Position numbers and translations under genes: made by a program. Positions 1 through 8,860 of a stretch of DNA of 64,000 bases are shown here, piece after piece. Location: assembly GCF_016920785.2 (NCBI RefSeq), contig NW_024609857.1:69438252-69502251 (forward strand). Reading direction: 5' to 3'. Numbering within the stretch: position 1 is the first letter of the stretch; each line of letters begins with the position of its first letter. Source of the stretch: Ixodes scapularis (taxonomy: Eukaryota > Arthropoda > Arachnida > Ixodida > Ixodidae). The notes beneath the pieces were generated by a model, which was given only the letters and a program-made list of their open reading frames with translations, ran no database searches and was not told the origin of the DNA.

Positions 1-2
1 GG

Positions 3-716
3 AACGTCACCATGATCCTGGGAGACGGCGTCGGCCCGGACAAGCTGCCGCACCAGGGAAACATCGACGGTACGAAGGTGCTGTTCTCGGTGCCGGGGCG
101 GCCGCCCCTCTGCCTGCGCTGCGAGAGGGTCGGCCACATGCGGCGACAGTGTGTGGCTCCATGGTGCAGAGTGTGTCGTGGGTTCGGTCACGAGCCGGAA
201 CAGTGCACGCGATCATACGCGGACATGACCCGCGGCGTCAGGAGGCCCGAGCACTTCGGAGAGCAGCTTGACAATGCCGACATGGAAGAGTTGGAGACAC
301 ACGCCGTGAGCCTCCCAAATATCGTGGAAAACGTCGACGACCAGCCCTCTGGAGCCAGCGAGGGAGACAAGGCGACCAACGTTGAAGCGGCGGCGGCAGC
401 GGCCGGAGAGGCTACGGCCTCCCCGGCCCCCGTCGCCATTGAGCCGGAGGAGACAGGGGAGGCGACAAACCCGTCTGTTTCCCCGGCCTTTGTTGACGGA
501 GAGCCGGAATGCGTCGCCGAGCACACGTCGGCCAAGGACAGCGAAGGGTGGCAGCCGGCCCCAACGAAAAGGAAAAACAACAAGAAAAAAGCAACCCAGG
601 CATCGGAGGAAGAGCGGGCGAACAAAATGAAGTTGAGGGGGAAGAAAAACGAAGACCCCTCTCCACCGGACGGAGCCCCCTCTCCCACAGAAGACCCTCT
701 CCCTATTTTTCCTTGA
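3..716 (+). CDS. LINE ORF1 protein, C-terminal part
   Basis: The frame is open from the window edge to the TGA at 714-716, so the N-terminus is missing; compared with the sister element's 399 aa ORF1, about 200 residues are cut off. The visible part has two retroviral-type zinc knuckles in tandem (C-x2-C-x4-H-x4-C, at about nt 108-210), preceded by the VPGRPPLCLRC motif shared with the sister ORF1. After that comes a low-complexity Ala/Glu/Pro-rich stretch and a basic Lys-rich tail. In LINEs such proteins bind the element RNA and form the ribonucleoprotein; this role is from family knowledge. ORF2 starts 32 nt downstream in another frame. Confidence 0.88.
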   Translation, partial: NVTMILGDGVGPDKLPHQGNIDGTKVLFSVPGRPPLCLRCERVGHMRRQCVAPWCRVCRGFGHEPEQCTRSYADMTRGVRRPEHFGEQLDNADMEELETHAVSLPNIVENVDDQPSGASEGDKATNVEAAAAAAGEATASPAPVAIEPEETGEATNPSVSPAFVDGEPECVAEHTSAKDSEGWQPAPTKRKNNKKKATQASEEERANKMKLRGKKNEDPSPPDGAPSPTEDPLPIFP

Positions 717-748
717 GCTTTCATCCACCCCCCTCCCACGAACCGAAC

Positions 749-3700
749 ATGAGTCAAGGCCCGCGGAAAAGTATTTTAAAAATTGGAACTCTAAATATGG
801 TCAGCTTGATCGCCTGGAAGCGGAAACAGTGGCTCCTCGATCTACTAAATAGGGAAATGGTAGATATCGCTTTCATTCAAGAGACAAAGTTATCGACGCC
901 AGAGATGGCCAAGTCGTTCGTGCGTGCCTTCGGGCACGATTTTTACTGTATCCACACGCTCACAACGAGGTTTTCTGGGGGAACGGCGGTGCTCGTGCGG
1001 AAGCGGGGGGACATCGCCGTTGTGGACCGGGACCTGGGCGACGATGGGCGCTGCGCGACGGCGGACTGCCTCATCGGTGACCAACTAATACGGTTTATCT
1101 CGGTGTATGCTCCGAACAGCCTAAGCGAGCGACGGGTTTTCTTCGAGACGATGAGGCACATGTTGGACACCCCTGGGGACATCGTGCTCGGGGGAGATTT
1201 CAACTGCGTTCTCAGCTCTACAGACAGGGCCGGTGGTGTTACCGGGAAAGACAGCAGTGCTACTACGCTTCGCGACGTACTACGAGACAACGACCTGGTG
1301 GACGTCACTTCTGGGTTCCCGGGATTCATGCCGCGTTACACGAGATGGCAGGGAGGGTCCCACGCAAGGCTAGATCGCCTTTACGTTTCCGGCGGACTTC
1401 TTGCAGGGGCTTCCTCTTACAGCGTCAAGATGGTGCCCTTCTCGGATCACGGCCTCGTCACCACCGAGCTGAAAAGCGACGTGGCGACTAAGCGTCGTGG
1501 GAGAGGGTCCTGGAAAATGAACATGGCCATCCTAGACAGCCAGGAGTTCTCAGCGAGGGTGCAGCAACGCCTGGAGAACTTCGGGAGGGTGGTGGACGCC
1601 TGCACGTGGGAGGCCTTCAAAGAAGAGCTGCGAGAGCTTGCCGAGGCCTTCTCACACACCAGGGCAACCGAGGCCAGGCAGGAAGAGCAGGCTCTGACGG
1701 GCACACTCCGCATCATACTCGAGGAAGAGGAGAAGAGGCCTGGCACCTTCGCTGAGGACATTCGATACTGCAAGACACGCCTGCAGGAGATGATGGAGGA
1801 AAGGTTGCGGGGCGCCCAGGTGAGGAGCCGAGAGCTAAACCTGGAGGGCGAGACCCAGCCCACTAAGATTTTCCGGACCTTCGAAAGGAAGCGCGCGCAG
1901 GCAAACCACATCTCCAATGTGCGGTACGAAGGCCACCTGGTGAGCGGGCAGGAAGAGGTGGCGGCAGCGTTTGAATCGCACTACAAAAGACTTTTTAGTA
2001 AACAGGAATGCGATGCCAGTACCCACCACAAGTACCTCCAAGAGCTTGCCGCCGTCCCGGACGATATAAAAGACTTAATAAACGCCCCAATCAGGGAGGC
2101 TGAGGTACGGCGAGCCATCAAGAAGCTGTCCGGCAACAAAGCGCCCGGACCGGATGGAATCGGCGCAGAGTTCTACAAAAGGTATGCGGACCTCCTCTGC
2201 CCCATTCTGGTAGAGGTATACCAAGATATCTTTCAGCGAAAGCTTCTCCCTCCGTCCATGAGGGAAAGTCTTACGGTGCTCATCCCGAAAAAGGCAGGCA
2301 ACAGCTCCGACCCAGCAGTGACGGACTACAGGCCCATCAGTCTTCTCTGTGGGGACTACAAAATTCTTGCCAAAATTTTGGCGAGAAGGTTGGATCTTGG
2401 ACTTCGGTGCGTGGTGGGCGACCATCAAGCTTACGGTCTACGGGGGCGTTCCATAGCGCGAAACCTCCACGCCATGCGTATCGTCAGGGAGGCAAGTGGT
2501 GAGGGACACCAGCCTTTGGCGGTCCTTCAACTCGACATGAGCCAAGCCTTTGACCGGGTGTCCCACGAGTTCCTAAGGGCTGTGCTGAAGAAATGTGAGG
2601 TCGGGGACGGAATGTTGGACTGGGTGGGCCTCTGCTACCGAGACATATCGACGAGACTTCTCGTCAATGGCGATAAAGGGCGCTCAATACCGATAGGCCG
2701 CTCGGTGCGACAGGGCTGCCCGCTCTCTCCCATACTCTTCGCCCTACAACTGGAGCCCCTCTGCCGGGCCATCATCCGAGACACAACCATACAAGGACTG
2801 CAGATGGGCGATCAACACGTGAAGCTCCTGGCTTACGCCGATGATGTGGCTTTGATTTGCACCTCCAAGGCTCAGGTCGAGGCTGCTCTGCAGCACGTCG
2901 CGGTGTTCTCCCAAGCGTCTGGAGCAGAGGTCAACCGGCGGAAGTCCATCGGTGCTTGGCTGGGGGATTGGGCCACAACGCCCACAATCTTCGCAGACAT
3001 CGAATGGAGAACAACGGTTGATAGCTACCTGGGAGCGCCGATTGGAGAACGTGGGCCCACGGTGGAAAAGTGGCGTCAGAAGACCAACGCCATTCAGGCG
3101 AAGCTGTCCCCGTGGCTCGGCAGGCGGTTATCGCTCTTTAATAGAGCGTACGTCTGCAACTCTACTTCATATCCAGCGGTACTCTACTGGGCACAAGCTG
3201 CCGTGTGTCCCGAGTCAACTGCCAATCGTATTCACCGAAGCTGGGCGAGCTTTATCTGGAGGTCGACGATGGAGAGGACGCGGCGCAGCAACCTCTTCCT
3301 CAGTTTAGCGGCCGGAGGTCTGGGCCTCGTGAACGTGGTGCTGAAGCTCCACGTGCAGCGCTTCCTTCTCTTCAGAGACAGGCGGGACCCCCTCTTTTTA
3401 AGTGCCCTACATTACCTCGGCTACCCATACCTCGGCAGATGGATGGTCAGTACCACAGGTCGCACCACCAGGGGAGCGGGTCTGCGGTTCTACGCAGAAA
3501 TCGCCGCCTCAGTGGAGTTCTTCCTGGTCCACTTCTCTTGGGAATACCTACTTGCTGCCAGCCGCAAGACGCTGTACTGGGACACACTCGCCATCGTGCT
3601 CCCAGTTCCCCTCTACAGAATGGAGACGGTTCCCCTTTGCGCAGCCGGGCTCTTCAAGCGGGTGCGGAGGTTCCCTGTCCCGGCATCCACTAAGGACTTC

Positions 3701-4195
3701 TTCGTCCGACTCCACCTCGAGGTGCTGCCTGTGAAGGTGTGGTTGGCCGCGAGGGGTGTTTTCGTCCCCTGGTCTACAAACTGCGACCTGTGTGGCGCGA
3801 GTGAGACGATACAGCACGTCTTCGTCGAGTGCTCAAATGCGTATCTCTTCTGGGACGAACTCAGGGTGGCATTTGGGCAGCATTTTGAAATTGAGTGGCC
3901 AGTCTTTAAGTATTTGAACCTCGGAGGTACCGACAATTCGGACGTAGCCCCGGCAATTGTCCTGCTGGGTCTGCAGTCCATTTGGTTGGCGCGTACTGCC
4001 ATGGTGGAATGTCACACCGACGCCAGGCCGACGTGGGACTACTTCACGTCAAGGCTGAGGTGGCTCCTCTCCATTGCCGCGGGGGAGGAATATCACGAAG
4101 GAAAGGAATGGCAGCACATAAAAAATAGACTGGAGGCAAAACGACTGAAGGACCAGCGCGCCTGGCAACGGAGGGACAGGAGCGGGGCTAACTAG
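749..4195 (+). CDS. LINE ORF2: APE endonuclease-reverse transcriptase, intact
   Basis: Encodes 1148 aa without stop or frameshift. I chose the ATG at 749 because it follows the ORF1 stop and starts just before the endonuclease; the frame is open further up, but that part overlaps ORF1 and has no domain. Endonuclease, residues about 10-235: GTLNM (N16), QETKL (E45), GGDFNC (D150, N152), SDH (232-234). Reverse transcriptase, about 500-760: LDMSQAFDRV (D596), RQGCPLSP, LAYADD (D698, D699). A C-terminal Cys/His motif starts near C1012. The enzyme nicks target DNA and primes cDNA synthesis there. The intact frame suggests a young, possibly competent copy, if its missing 5' end is sound. Confidence 0.93.
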   Translation: MSQGPRKSILKIGTLNMVSLIAWKRKQWLLDLLNREMVDIAFIQETKLSTPEMAKSFVRAFGHDFYCIHTLTTRFSGGTAVLVRKRGDIAVVDRDLGDDGRCATADCLIGDQLIRFISVYAPNSLSERRVFFETMRHMLDTPGDIVLGGDFNCVLSSTDRAGGVTGKDSSATTLRDVLRDNDLVDVTSGFPGFMPRYTRWQGGSHARLDRLYVSGGLLAGASSYSVKMVPFSDHGLVTTELKSDVATKRRGRGSWKMNMAILDSQEFSARVQQRLENFGRVVDACTWEAFKEELRELAEAFSHTRATEARQEEQALTGTLRIILEEEEKRPGTFAEDIRYCKTRLQEMMEERLRGAQVRSRELNLEGETQPTKIFRTFERKRAQANHISNVRYEGHLVSGQEEVAAAFESHYKRLFSKQECDASTHHKYLQELAAVPDDIKDLINAPIREAEVRRAIKKLSGNKAPGPDGIGAEFYKRYADLLCPILVEVYQDIFQRKLLPPSMRESLTVLIPKKAGNSSDPAVTDYRPISLLCGDYKILAKILARRLDLGLRCVVGDHQAYGLRGRSIARNLHAMRIVREASGEGHQPLAVLQLDMSQAFDRVSHEFLRAVLKKCEVGDGMLDWVGLCYRDISTRLLVNGDKGRSIPIGRSVRQGCPLSPILFALQLEPLCRAIIRDTTIQGLQMGDQHVKLLAYADDVALICTSKAQVEAALQHVAVFSQASGAEVNRRKSIGAWLGDWATTPTIFADIEWRTTVDSYLGAPIGERGPTVEKWRQKTNAIQAKLSPWLGRRLSLFNRAYVCNSTSYPAVLYWAQAAVCPESTANRIHRSWASFIWRSTMERTRRSNLFLSLAAGGLGLVNVVLKLHVQRFLLFRDRRDPLFLSALHYLGYPYLGRWMVSTTGRTTRGAGLRFYAEIAASVEFFLVHFSWEYLLAASRKTLYWDTLAIVLPVPLYRMETVPLCAAGLFKRVRRFPVPASTKDFFVRLHLEVLPVKVWLAARGVFVPWSTNCDLCGASETIQHVFVECSNAYLFWDELRVAFGQHFEIEWPVFKYLNLGGTDNSDVAPAIVLLGLQSIWLARTAMVECHTDARPTWDYFTSRLRWLLSIAAGEEYHEGKEWQHIKNRLEAKRLKDQRAWQRRDRSGAN

Positions 4196-4480
4196 GGTGC
4201 CCACACTTCGTGGCCCGTTCGGGGGCTGGCTGCGGCCAGGCAACGAGATTCTTAAAAGCGGAGAAAAAGGGGAAGGGGAAGGGAAGGGAAAAAAACAACT
4301 TTTATTTTATTATTAGTCTGTTAACCGGGACTGACTGTTTGACTGACTGTTTTGTGTTATCTTGCGGTCTGTAGACCAGGACTGATTTTTTCCTCCTCTT
4401 TTTTTTCCTCTTTATCTTGATAATAGAATGACTAAACATATGAAAGTGTCCACTCATGTTACGTGTAACTCCAATATGTA

Positions 4481-4526
4481 AATAAACTTGTTTTTGTTGG
4501 AAAAAAAAAAAAAAAAAAAAAAAAAA
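4481..4526 (+). terminator. LINE polyadenylation signal and poly(A) tail
   Basis: AATAAA at 4481-4486 lies 14 bases before a run of 26 A (4501-4526). The sister LINE has the same TGTAAATAAAC context just before its own tail, so the 3' end is conserved between the two subfamilies. Confidence 0.85.
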
Positions 4527-4612
4527 GCTCGGTAGCTCAGTGGATTGGAGCGCCGATTTCTTGAGCTCGTAGAGGACCGGTAGTGGAGAGTTCGAATCCC
4601 GCTGGCCCAGGA
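4527..4612 (+). other. tRNA-like sequence abutting the LINE poly(A)
   Basis: Starts at the base after the poly(A). It has a perfect RNA polymerase III A box (TAGCTCAGTGG, 4533-4543), a near-perfect B box (AGTTCGAATCC, one mismatch) about 57 bp further on, and a T-rich run from about 4616 that could terminate Pol III. The anticodon arm and acceptor stem do not fold into a canonical tRNA, so this is a tRNA-derived or SINE head rather than a tRNA gene. Confidence 0.7.
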
Positions 4613-6308
4613 CGCCTTTTTTTTTTTTTATTTATTTTTTTTATTTTTTTTTTTAAATTTTGTTTTTACATATTATAAGTTTTTTTTTTTTTTTTATACA
4701 AACATTGGATGTGCATTTTGAGCACTTATCACCCGTTTTTTACAGCTGCTGTTATGACAGGATTATCTGTAGTGGCAACAGAGTGAGCAACAGCCTTCTG
4801 CATCAAGGCTCTGGATACTTTTTAGTTTAAAAATGTTACATGAATTAAAAATTTCTGTACAAATGCTAATCACATATATCCTATAAAACGAGCCCTTCGA
4901 ATATTTGGTGATAGTTTTAATAAGTGCACAGCAGTAAAGTTACAGGTTTTTCCTTTATATTTTCTTCGTGGTCGTACCGTACACGGCGCAACGATCGGTA
5001 CGCGGGCGTACGACCGTGATCGTCTCCTACCTGTACCGTAAGAGAGCAACATGAGCGCCGCATCTAGCTCCGTCCCTCCGCCTCCTCCTCGCAAGCGATT
5101 TACAGTAGTAGGCAACATCTTTCTACTTGAGGAGCTGCTAGGCGCTACTCCTTTTTCGCTCCAGCACTTTGGAATGACGCAGCGTTGAAAAAGAACTCTT
5201 TGCGAGGAGCGAAGGAACGGATTGACCTCCTCGTAAATAAAAATAGAGATTTAAGACGTACTGAAAGATACATCATTTCAGAAATATACACACTGTATGG
5301 AAAGTAACGAATTCTCAGAGTCCCTTATGAATATAGAATCCACTAGGGTACTAAAAAGGAAACTAAGGAATTGGTGTCAAGCATTTGAGCTGTAGATATC
5401 GTAGCCTAACCGTTGGAGATATTTCGTACTTTTATTTTATGGTTGCGTGAGTAGACTTGGCTATAAACAGCTATATTTCATGCTCTAAAGTGTTCCTTTT
5501 TGTATTTATTTGTGCTGCTAATTTTGTGTTCCTTTCTTTTTTTTTTTTGTGCTGCGGAGTGTTTTTTTTTTTTTTTTTTGTAACAACATGTATTGTAGTT
5601 GGTCGCCTGGCCCCACATACAAACAGAATGCTGCTTTTGTGGGACAGCTCTTTATTTTGTATGACTTGATCTTAAAATAAAAATTGAATTAAATTGAAAA
5701 TTGAATTGAAAATTTAATTGAATTAGCTTTGTACAAGAAAAACGACCGCATCAACTTGAGAAAGTGAGTATATTTTGGTTATTTTTGTATTTTCTTCGAG
5801 ATTTAATATTTCTAGTTTTATTTGTCCATAGCTTTCTTAATACTCGATCCTGCATTGGGCCTCGAGGGAAAAAGACAGGATCGCTAGCAGACGACTTCGA
5901 ATGTTGATGATAAGCGCGCGCGAGCGTGTTCTTGTGCCAAATCGAGTTCGCTTTCGGCAACGTTACAGCATATCAGGACGTGGTTGGTGTAAACATCATA
6001 TTTGTTGATGTAAAACACCGAAGTTTGCCCGCTGAGAACGCATGATTTATTTGAAAACAAGTTACCATGTACGGTCGAGGCATTATTTTATTCTCCAAGT
6101 ATATAAATCTGGTAAACTGAAAGAAAAAAAAAACCCAAAATACGCTGGCACATCATTCGTGGTATCCGCACATCATTCCTGGTATCACAACTTTTTTGTT
6201 TACTCAAAAGCTACGCCAAGTTGAACGTCCTATGCCTTGCCGCCAACAAGCGCCTTCTCTTAGTGTATCGGTGCTCGGTGGCACCCGAAAGAAATGCGAC
6301 TGACTCCG
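4613..6308. other. No gene recognised; T-rich then AT-rich DNA
   Basis: 4613-4700 is almost pure T with a few A. The rest is AT-rich with short open frames lacking any family signature and several T homopolymers (about 5535-5580). I see no RNA gene and no element with clear termini. Confidence 0.5.
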
Positions 6309-6598
6309 TGTCACGGCACACCAAAAAGAATGTTTATTCCCTCGTGCCCCTGCACAAGTCACGGGCCCCACGGCACGCGCATGCGTGCCTCGCTTATAGA
6401 AAGCGGGAAGTTCAAAAGAGACTCACGCCACACTTAGTGCACAGACAGTCGTACAAAATCACTTTTTCTAAATTGCTTTCGCTGAATAGAGCCAACTCCA
6501 AGTCATGGTCAAAAAGATCGAGCGCCATTGTTGTCGGAAAGCTCGTCTGCTTCTTTAGCAGACGAACATTTTAGAGCTTCGCCGTGCTAGGGGCGACA
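6309..6598 (-). mobile_element. Candidate solo LTR
   Basis: On the minus strand this 290 bp block starts TGTCGCC, has a TATA-like CTATAAG, an AATAAA near its end, and finishes in GTGACA, a layout typical of Gypsy LTRs. The flanking pentamers are ctccg (left) and cgccg (right), a target duplication with one mismatch. No internal region is attached. A chance arrangement is possible. Confidence 0.42.
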
Positions 6599-7149
6599 CG
6601 CCGTGGTGCGCCAGTTTTTGTATTACGGAAGCGCATTCATTCCAGTAAAAAAAACGAGACGAACTATAAGTAGGTATACTATTTTTTTGGTTCTCTATAT
6701 ATTTAGGGTGCGAGCTTTATTTACTTGAGTTTCTGCGATTTGTACAAACAAACGCAAATTTGTCTTTTCTCGATGAGGCGAATGCAGGTTTCCGTTGCCA
6801 GGGGGCGCGAACTGTACCGATCGTCTGCTATCGTCTGCAAATACGGTTCCCCCAAAGCCGTTTCAGGGCACACGATCGGTCCACACGCCCGATCCAAGGT
6901 ATCGATCGTTTTTGTTCATCGATCGTATTTTGTTCCGGTTCCCTAAAACTCTCTATTGAATCAAGGAGCACGTCCGCGTAAGTTTCAATGCTTGGTACCA
7001 CTAGGCAAACAATTAAAAAAAACTCTGCTCGTTAAATGAATTGCAGAGGTCCACCTTAAAAAAGAAAGACACAACGCCCAAGATACTTTATTTACAATAG
7101 CTCCAGGGCCGCGCAGGATAGAATATCCGAGGCTCAAAGAATAATACTA
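6599..7149. other. No gene recognised
   Basis: Only short frames without signatures. The segment 6815-6925 contains several copies of the palindrome cgatcg, without a clear element structure. Confidence 0.45.
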
Positions 7150-7440
7150 CGCAAGCAGAGATATGAAATAGTCATCCCTAAAGAAGGGGAACAAAGGGGA
7201 CAAAGGAAAAACACAAATCTCTAACACAGCTATAGATGACTGGTGCGCGACCGAAACATTCCGCTCTACCAACTGAGCTCAGTTGCTAGAGCACTCCACT
7301 GGAAATGGAGAGGTCCCGGATTCGATACCCGGACAGGGCAGATTTTTTCGGTCGCGCACCAATCACCTGTAGCTGTGCTTGGAGATTCGTGTTTGTCCTT
7401 TGTCCCCATTGTTCGACTTCTCCAGGGATTATTATTGCCT
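7150..7440. repeat. Head-to-head pair of tRNA-derived SINEs
   Basis: Two copies of one SINE meet at a palindrome centred on GAGCTC (7275-7280). The plus copy (about 7276-7440) keeps a tRNA-like head with GCTCAGTTG (A box region), GGATTCGATACC (B box) and T6, then a body beginning with tcggtcgcgcacc. The minus copy (about 7150-7277) has the same body read from the other strand but lacks the anticodon-to-B-box segment (about 50 bp). The body halves pair over roughly 90 bp with scattered mismatches, so the locus could form a long hairpin. Confidence 0.75.
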
Positions 7441-8433
7441 TTCTTGTCCAGCTCGCTTGCACCTTTGCATTAACTGCATCTTTATCATAGCAGAGATATG
7501 TTTTCTCGTCTACGAGCATTATCTTTCCATGTTTCTTCAAATTAGAAGCCGATTACTGCAGTATTTTTTCATACATATTGTCATAAATGTGTTTGGTAGT
7601 GTAATATATTTCAGAAAACCAAGCAACTTTAGTCGATCATTTTGATAACAGTGACTACGACACCTGACATGCATGCAATGCGGGCGCAACAGAACCGGGG
7701 CCGTATCGGGTGTCGTTATCGAAGTTGTCGGAACAGTCTTTTATAACTCCCTAATAATGTTGGGGCAAAGCGAAGAGGGTGTTGAGCTCTACAGCACCCA
7801 CAACACATTTCACTCTAAAAAATATTGTGTGGCTGGACACTTGATACGGAAGAACGCTGCGTGAAAATACGCCGCTAGTGAGTCAATGTGCAGAGACGTG
7901 ATTCTTATATGATGGTTTCACGTGACGTACTTCCGGTTCGAACCTTCAGTGGACGCCATGTTGATGACCTTTCATCCTGTCTTTCACTGCGCCGGAATCG
8001 GTGTTTCCAGATCGCTCTAGTCATTTCGCGTCTTGACCGACGGCGCGAGCCGAGTAGTCGGGGACGGGGACATTAAAGGGGTTGTGACACGAAAATTAAA
8101 CGGAAAGATTATTTTTAAAATGTAATTCTCATAGGCTACTTAGTATATATACCAAGTTACGCGATTTTTTGAGCTCTAGAAATTGCAATATTCAATTTAC
8201 GAATTTTTATCATTTTCATCTGGTGACCAGGCAACACTGCCCAAGTTAGTCACATCATGGTGTCCATAAACCACGGGACCATAAATGCTCTCTCATTCTA
8301 GGTGCCCCCGTGATCGCCCAAGCTCTCTTCGCAGCGGTACGATTGAAACTGCTCACGCACTCGGTATACCCCGAACGCTATTCTCGCTCTCGCCCCCGGC
8401 CCGTGGACCTTCCACCCAGCATGCGCGTGCGAG
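7441..8433. other. No gene recognised; promoter-like and MITE-like motifs
   Basis: Near 7921-7955 a GTGACGTAC, an ACTTCCGG (ETS-type) and GACGCCATGTT (YY1-type) lie within 35 bp, which resembles a TATA-less promoter, but no convincing downstream coding exon follows. At 8073 the sequence TTAAAGGGGTTGTGACACG resembles the TTAA-flanked MITE ends seen near 57.3 kb; its partner end was not found. Confidence 0.4.
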
Positions 8434-8437
8434 ATAT

Positions 8438-8856
8438 TGCCGCGCGCGCAGCTGGCCAAGTAGGCAGCGCGCGCGTGGCTTAACGGTTATCACGCTTGCC
8501 TCCCACGCAGAAGGCCGGGGTTCGATTCCTGGCCGCGGCTACACATTTTTGTTGATAGTGTAATGTGATGTTCTGGTGAATTCGAGAACCGTCTTGCTGA
8601 TTCGAGCTCAGAATGTTCTACACGCCGAACCTTCTACGCCGATCATTCCAGAAGCCCACACGTGTACATAAGGGGCTCCGCGTGACGATCTGCAGTCAGT
8701 TTTCGCCCAGCGTTCGACTCTGCTGCTACGCCGACTTCGACGCCCGCGACGCTCCGTTATTATCCTTTGTACCCTTTTATTTTTGGCACAAGTTCGCCAC
8801 ATTAAACGTTTATTTCTTCCTGTTTCTTTCTTGTTTATTGGTCGCCACCCGTGACA
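8438..8856 (+). mobile_element. Solo LTR of the Gypsy-2 family
   Basis: 419 bp, starts TGCCGCGCGC and ends GTGACA, flanked by the direct repeat ATAT at 8434-8437 and 8857-8860. This defines it as a solo LTR left by recombination between two LTRs. It aligns along its length with the 420 bp 3' LTR at 46215-46634, which lies next to a polypurine tract and a Gypsy integrase gene. The first 115 bp are a tRNA-Gly-like Pol III unit. A TATA-like TTTATTTTTGG lies in the 3' third. Confidence 0.9.
8466..8549 (+). ncRNA. tRNA-Gly(CCC)-like Pol III unit inside the LTR
   Basis: Contains a perfect A box (TGGCTTAACGG, 8476-8486), a perfect B box (GGTTCGATTCC, 8519-8529), an anticodon loop reading CTCCCAC (anticodon CCC, glycine) and a T5 terminator at 8545-8549. 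The acceptor stem is imperfect, so it probably does not make a working tRNA. It lies wholly between the LTR start (8438) and end (8856), so it moved with the retroelement. Other LTRs of this family keep the same parts. Confidence 0.75.
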
Positions 8857-8860
8857 ATAT

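Larger units (their letters stand above)
1..4526 (+). mobile_element. L1/Tx1-like LINE, 5' end outside window
   Basis: Non-LTR retrotransposon with the end of ORF1, a complete ORF2, a 3' UTR of about 300 bp, AATAAA and a terminal poly(A) of 26 bases. ORF1 has paired CCHC zinc knuckles; ORF2 has an APE-type endonuclease and a reverse transcriptase with LAYADD and TDYRPISL motifs, which fits the L1/Tx1 group. The poly(A) is followed directly by a tRNA-like sequence with a perfect A box. The 5' end and left target duplication lie outside the window, so insertion into that site cannot be proved here. Its relative at 14367-19407 has the same design. Confidence 0.93.

Noticed and set aside
509..748. 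Upstream extension of LINE ORF2 from 509
   Set aside because: It overlaps ORF1 in another frame, has no domain, and the ATG at 749 lies just before the endonuclease.
188..757. Long minus-strand ORFs opposite LINE ORF1
   Set aside because: Shadows of the coding strand; low-complexity products without motifs.
8466..8549. A genuine tRNA-Gly gene
   Set aside because: The acceptor stem does not pair well and the sequence lies inside a mobile LTR with target duplications; called tRNA-like instead.
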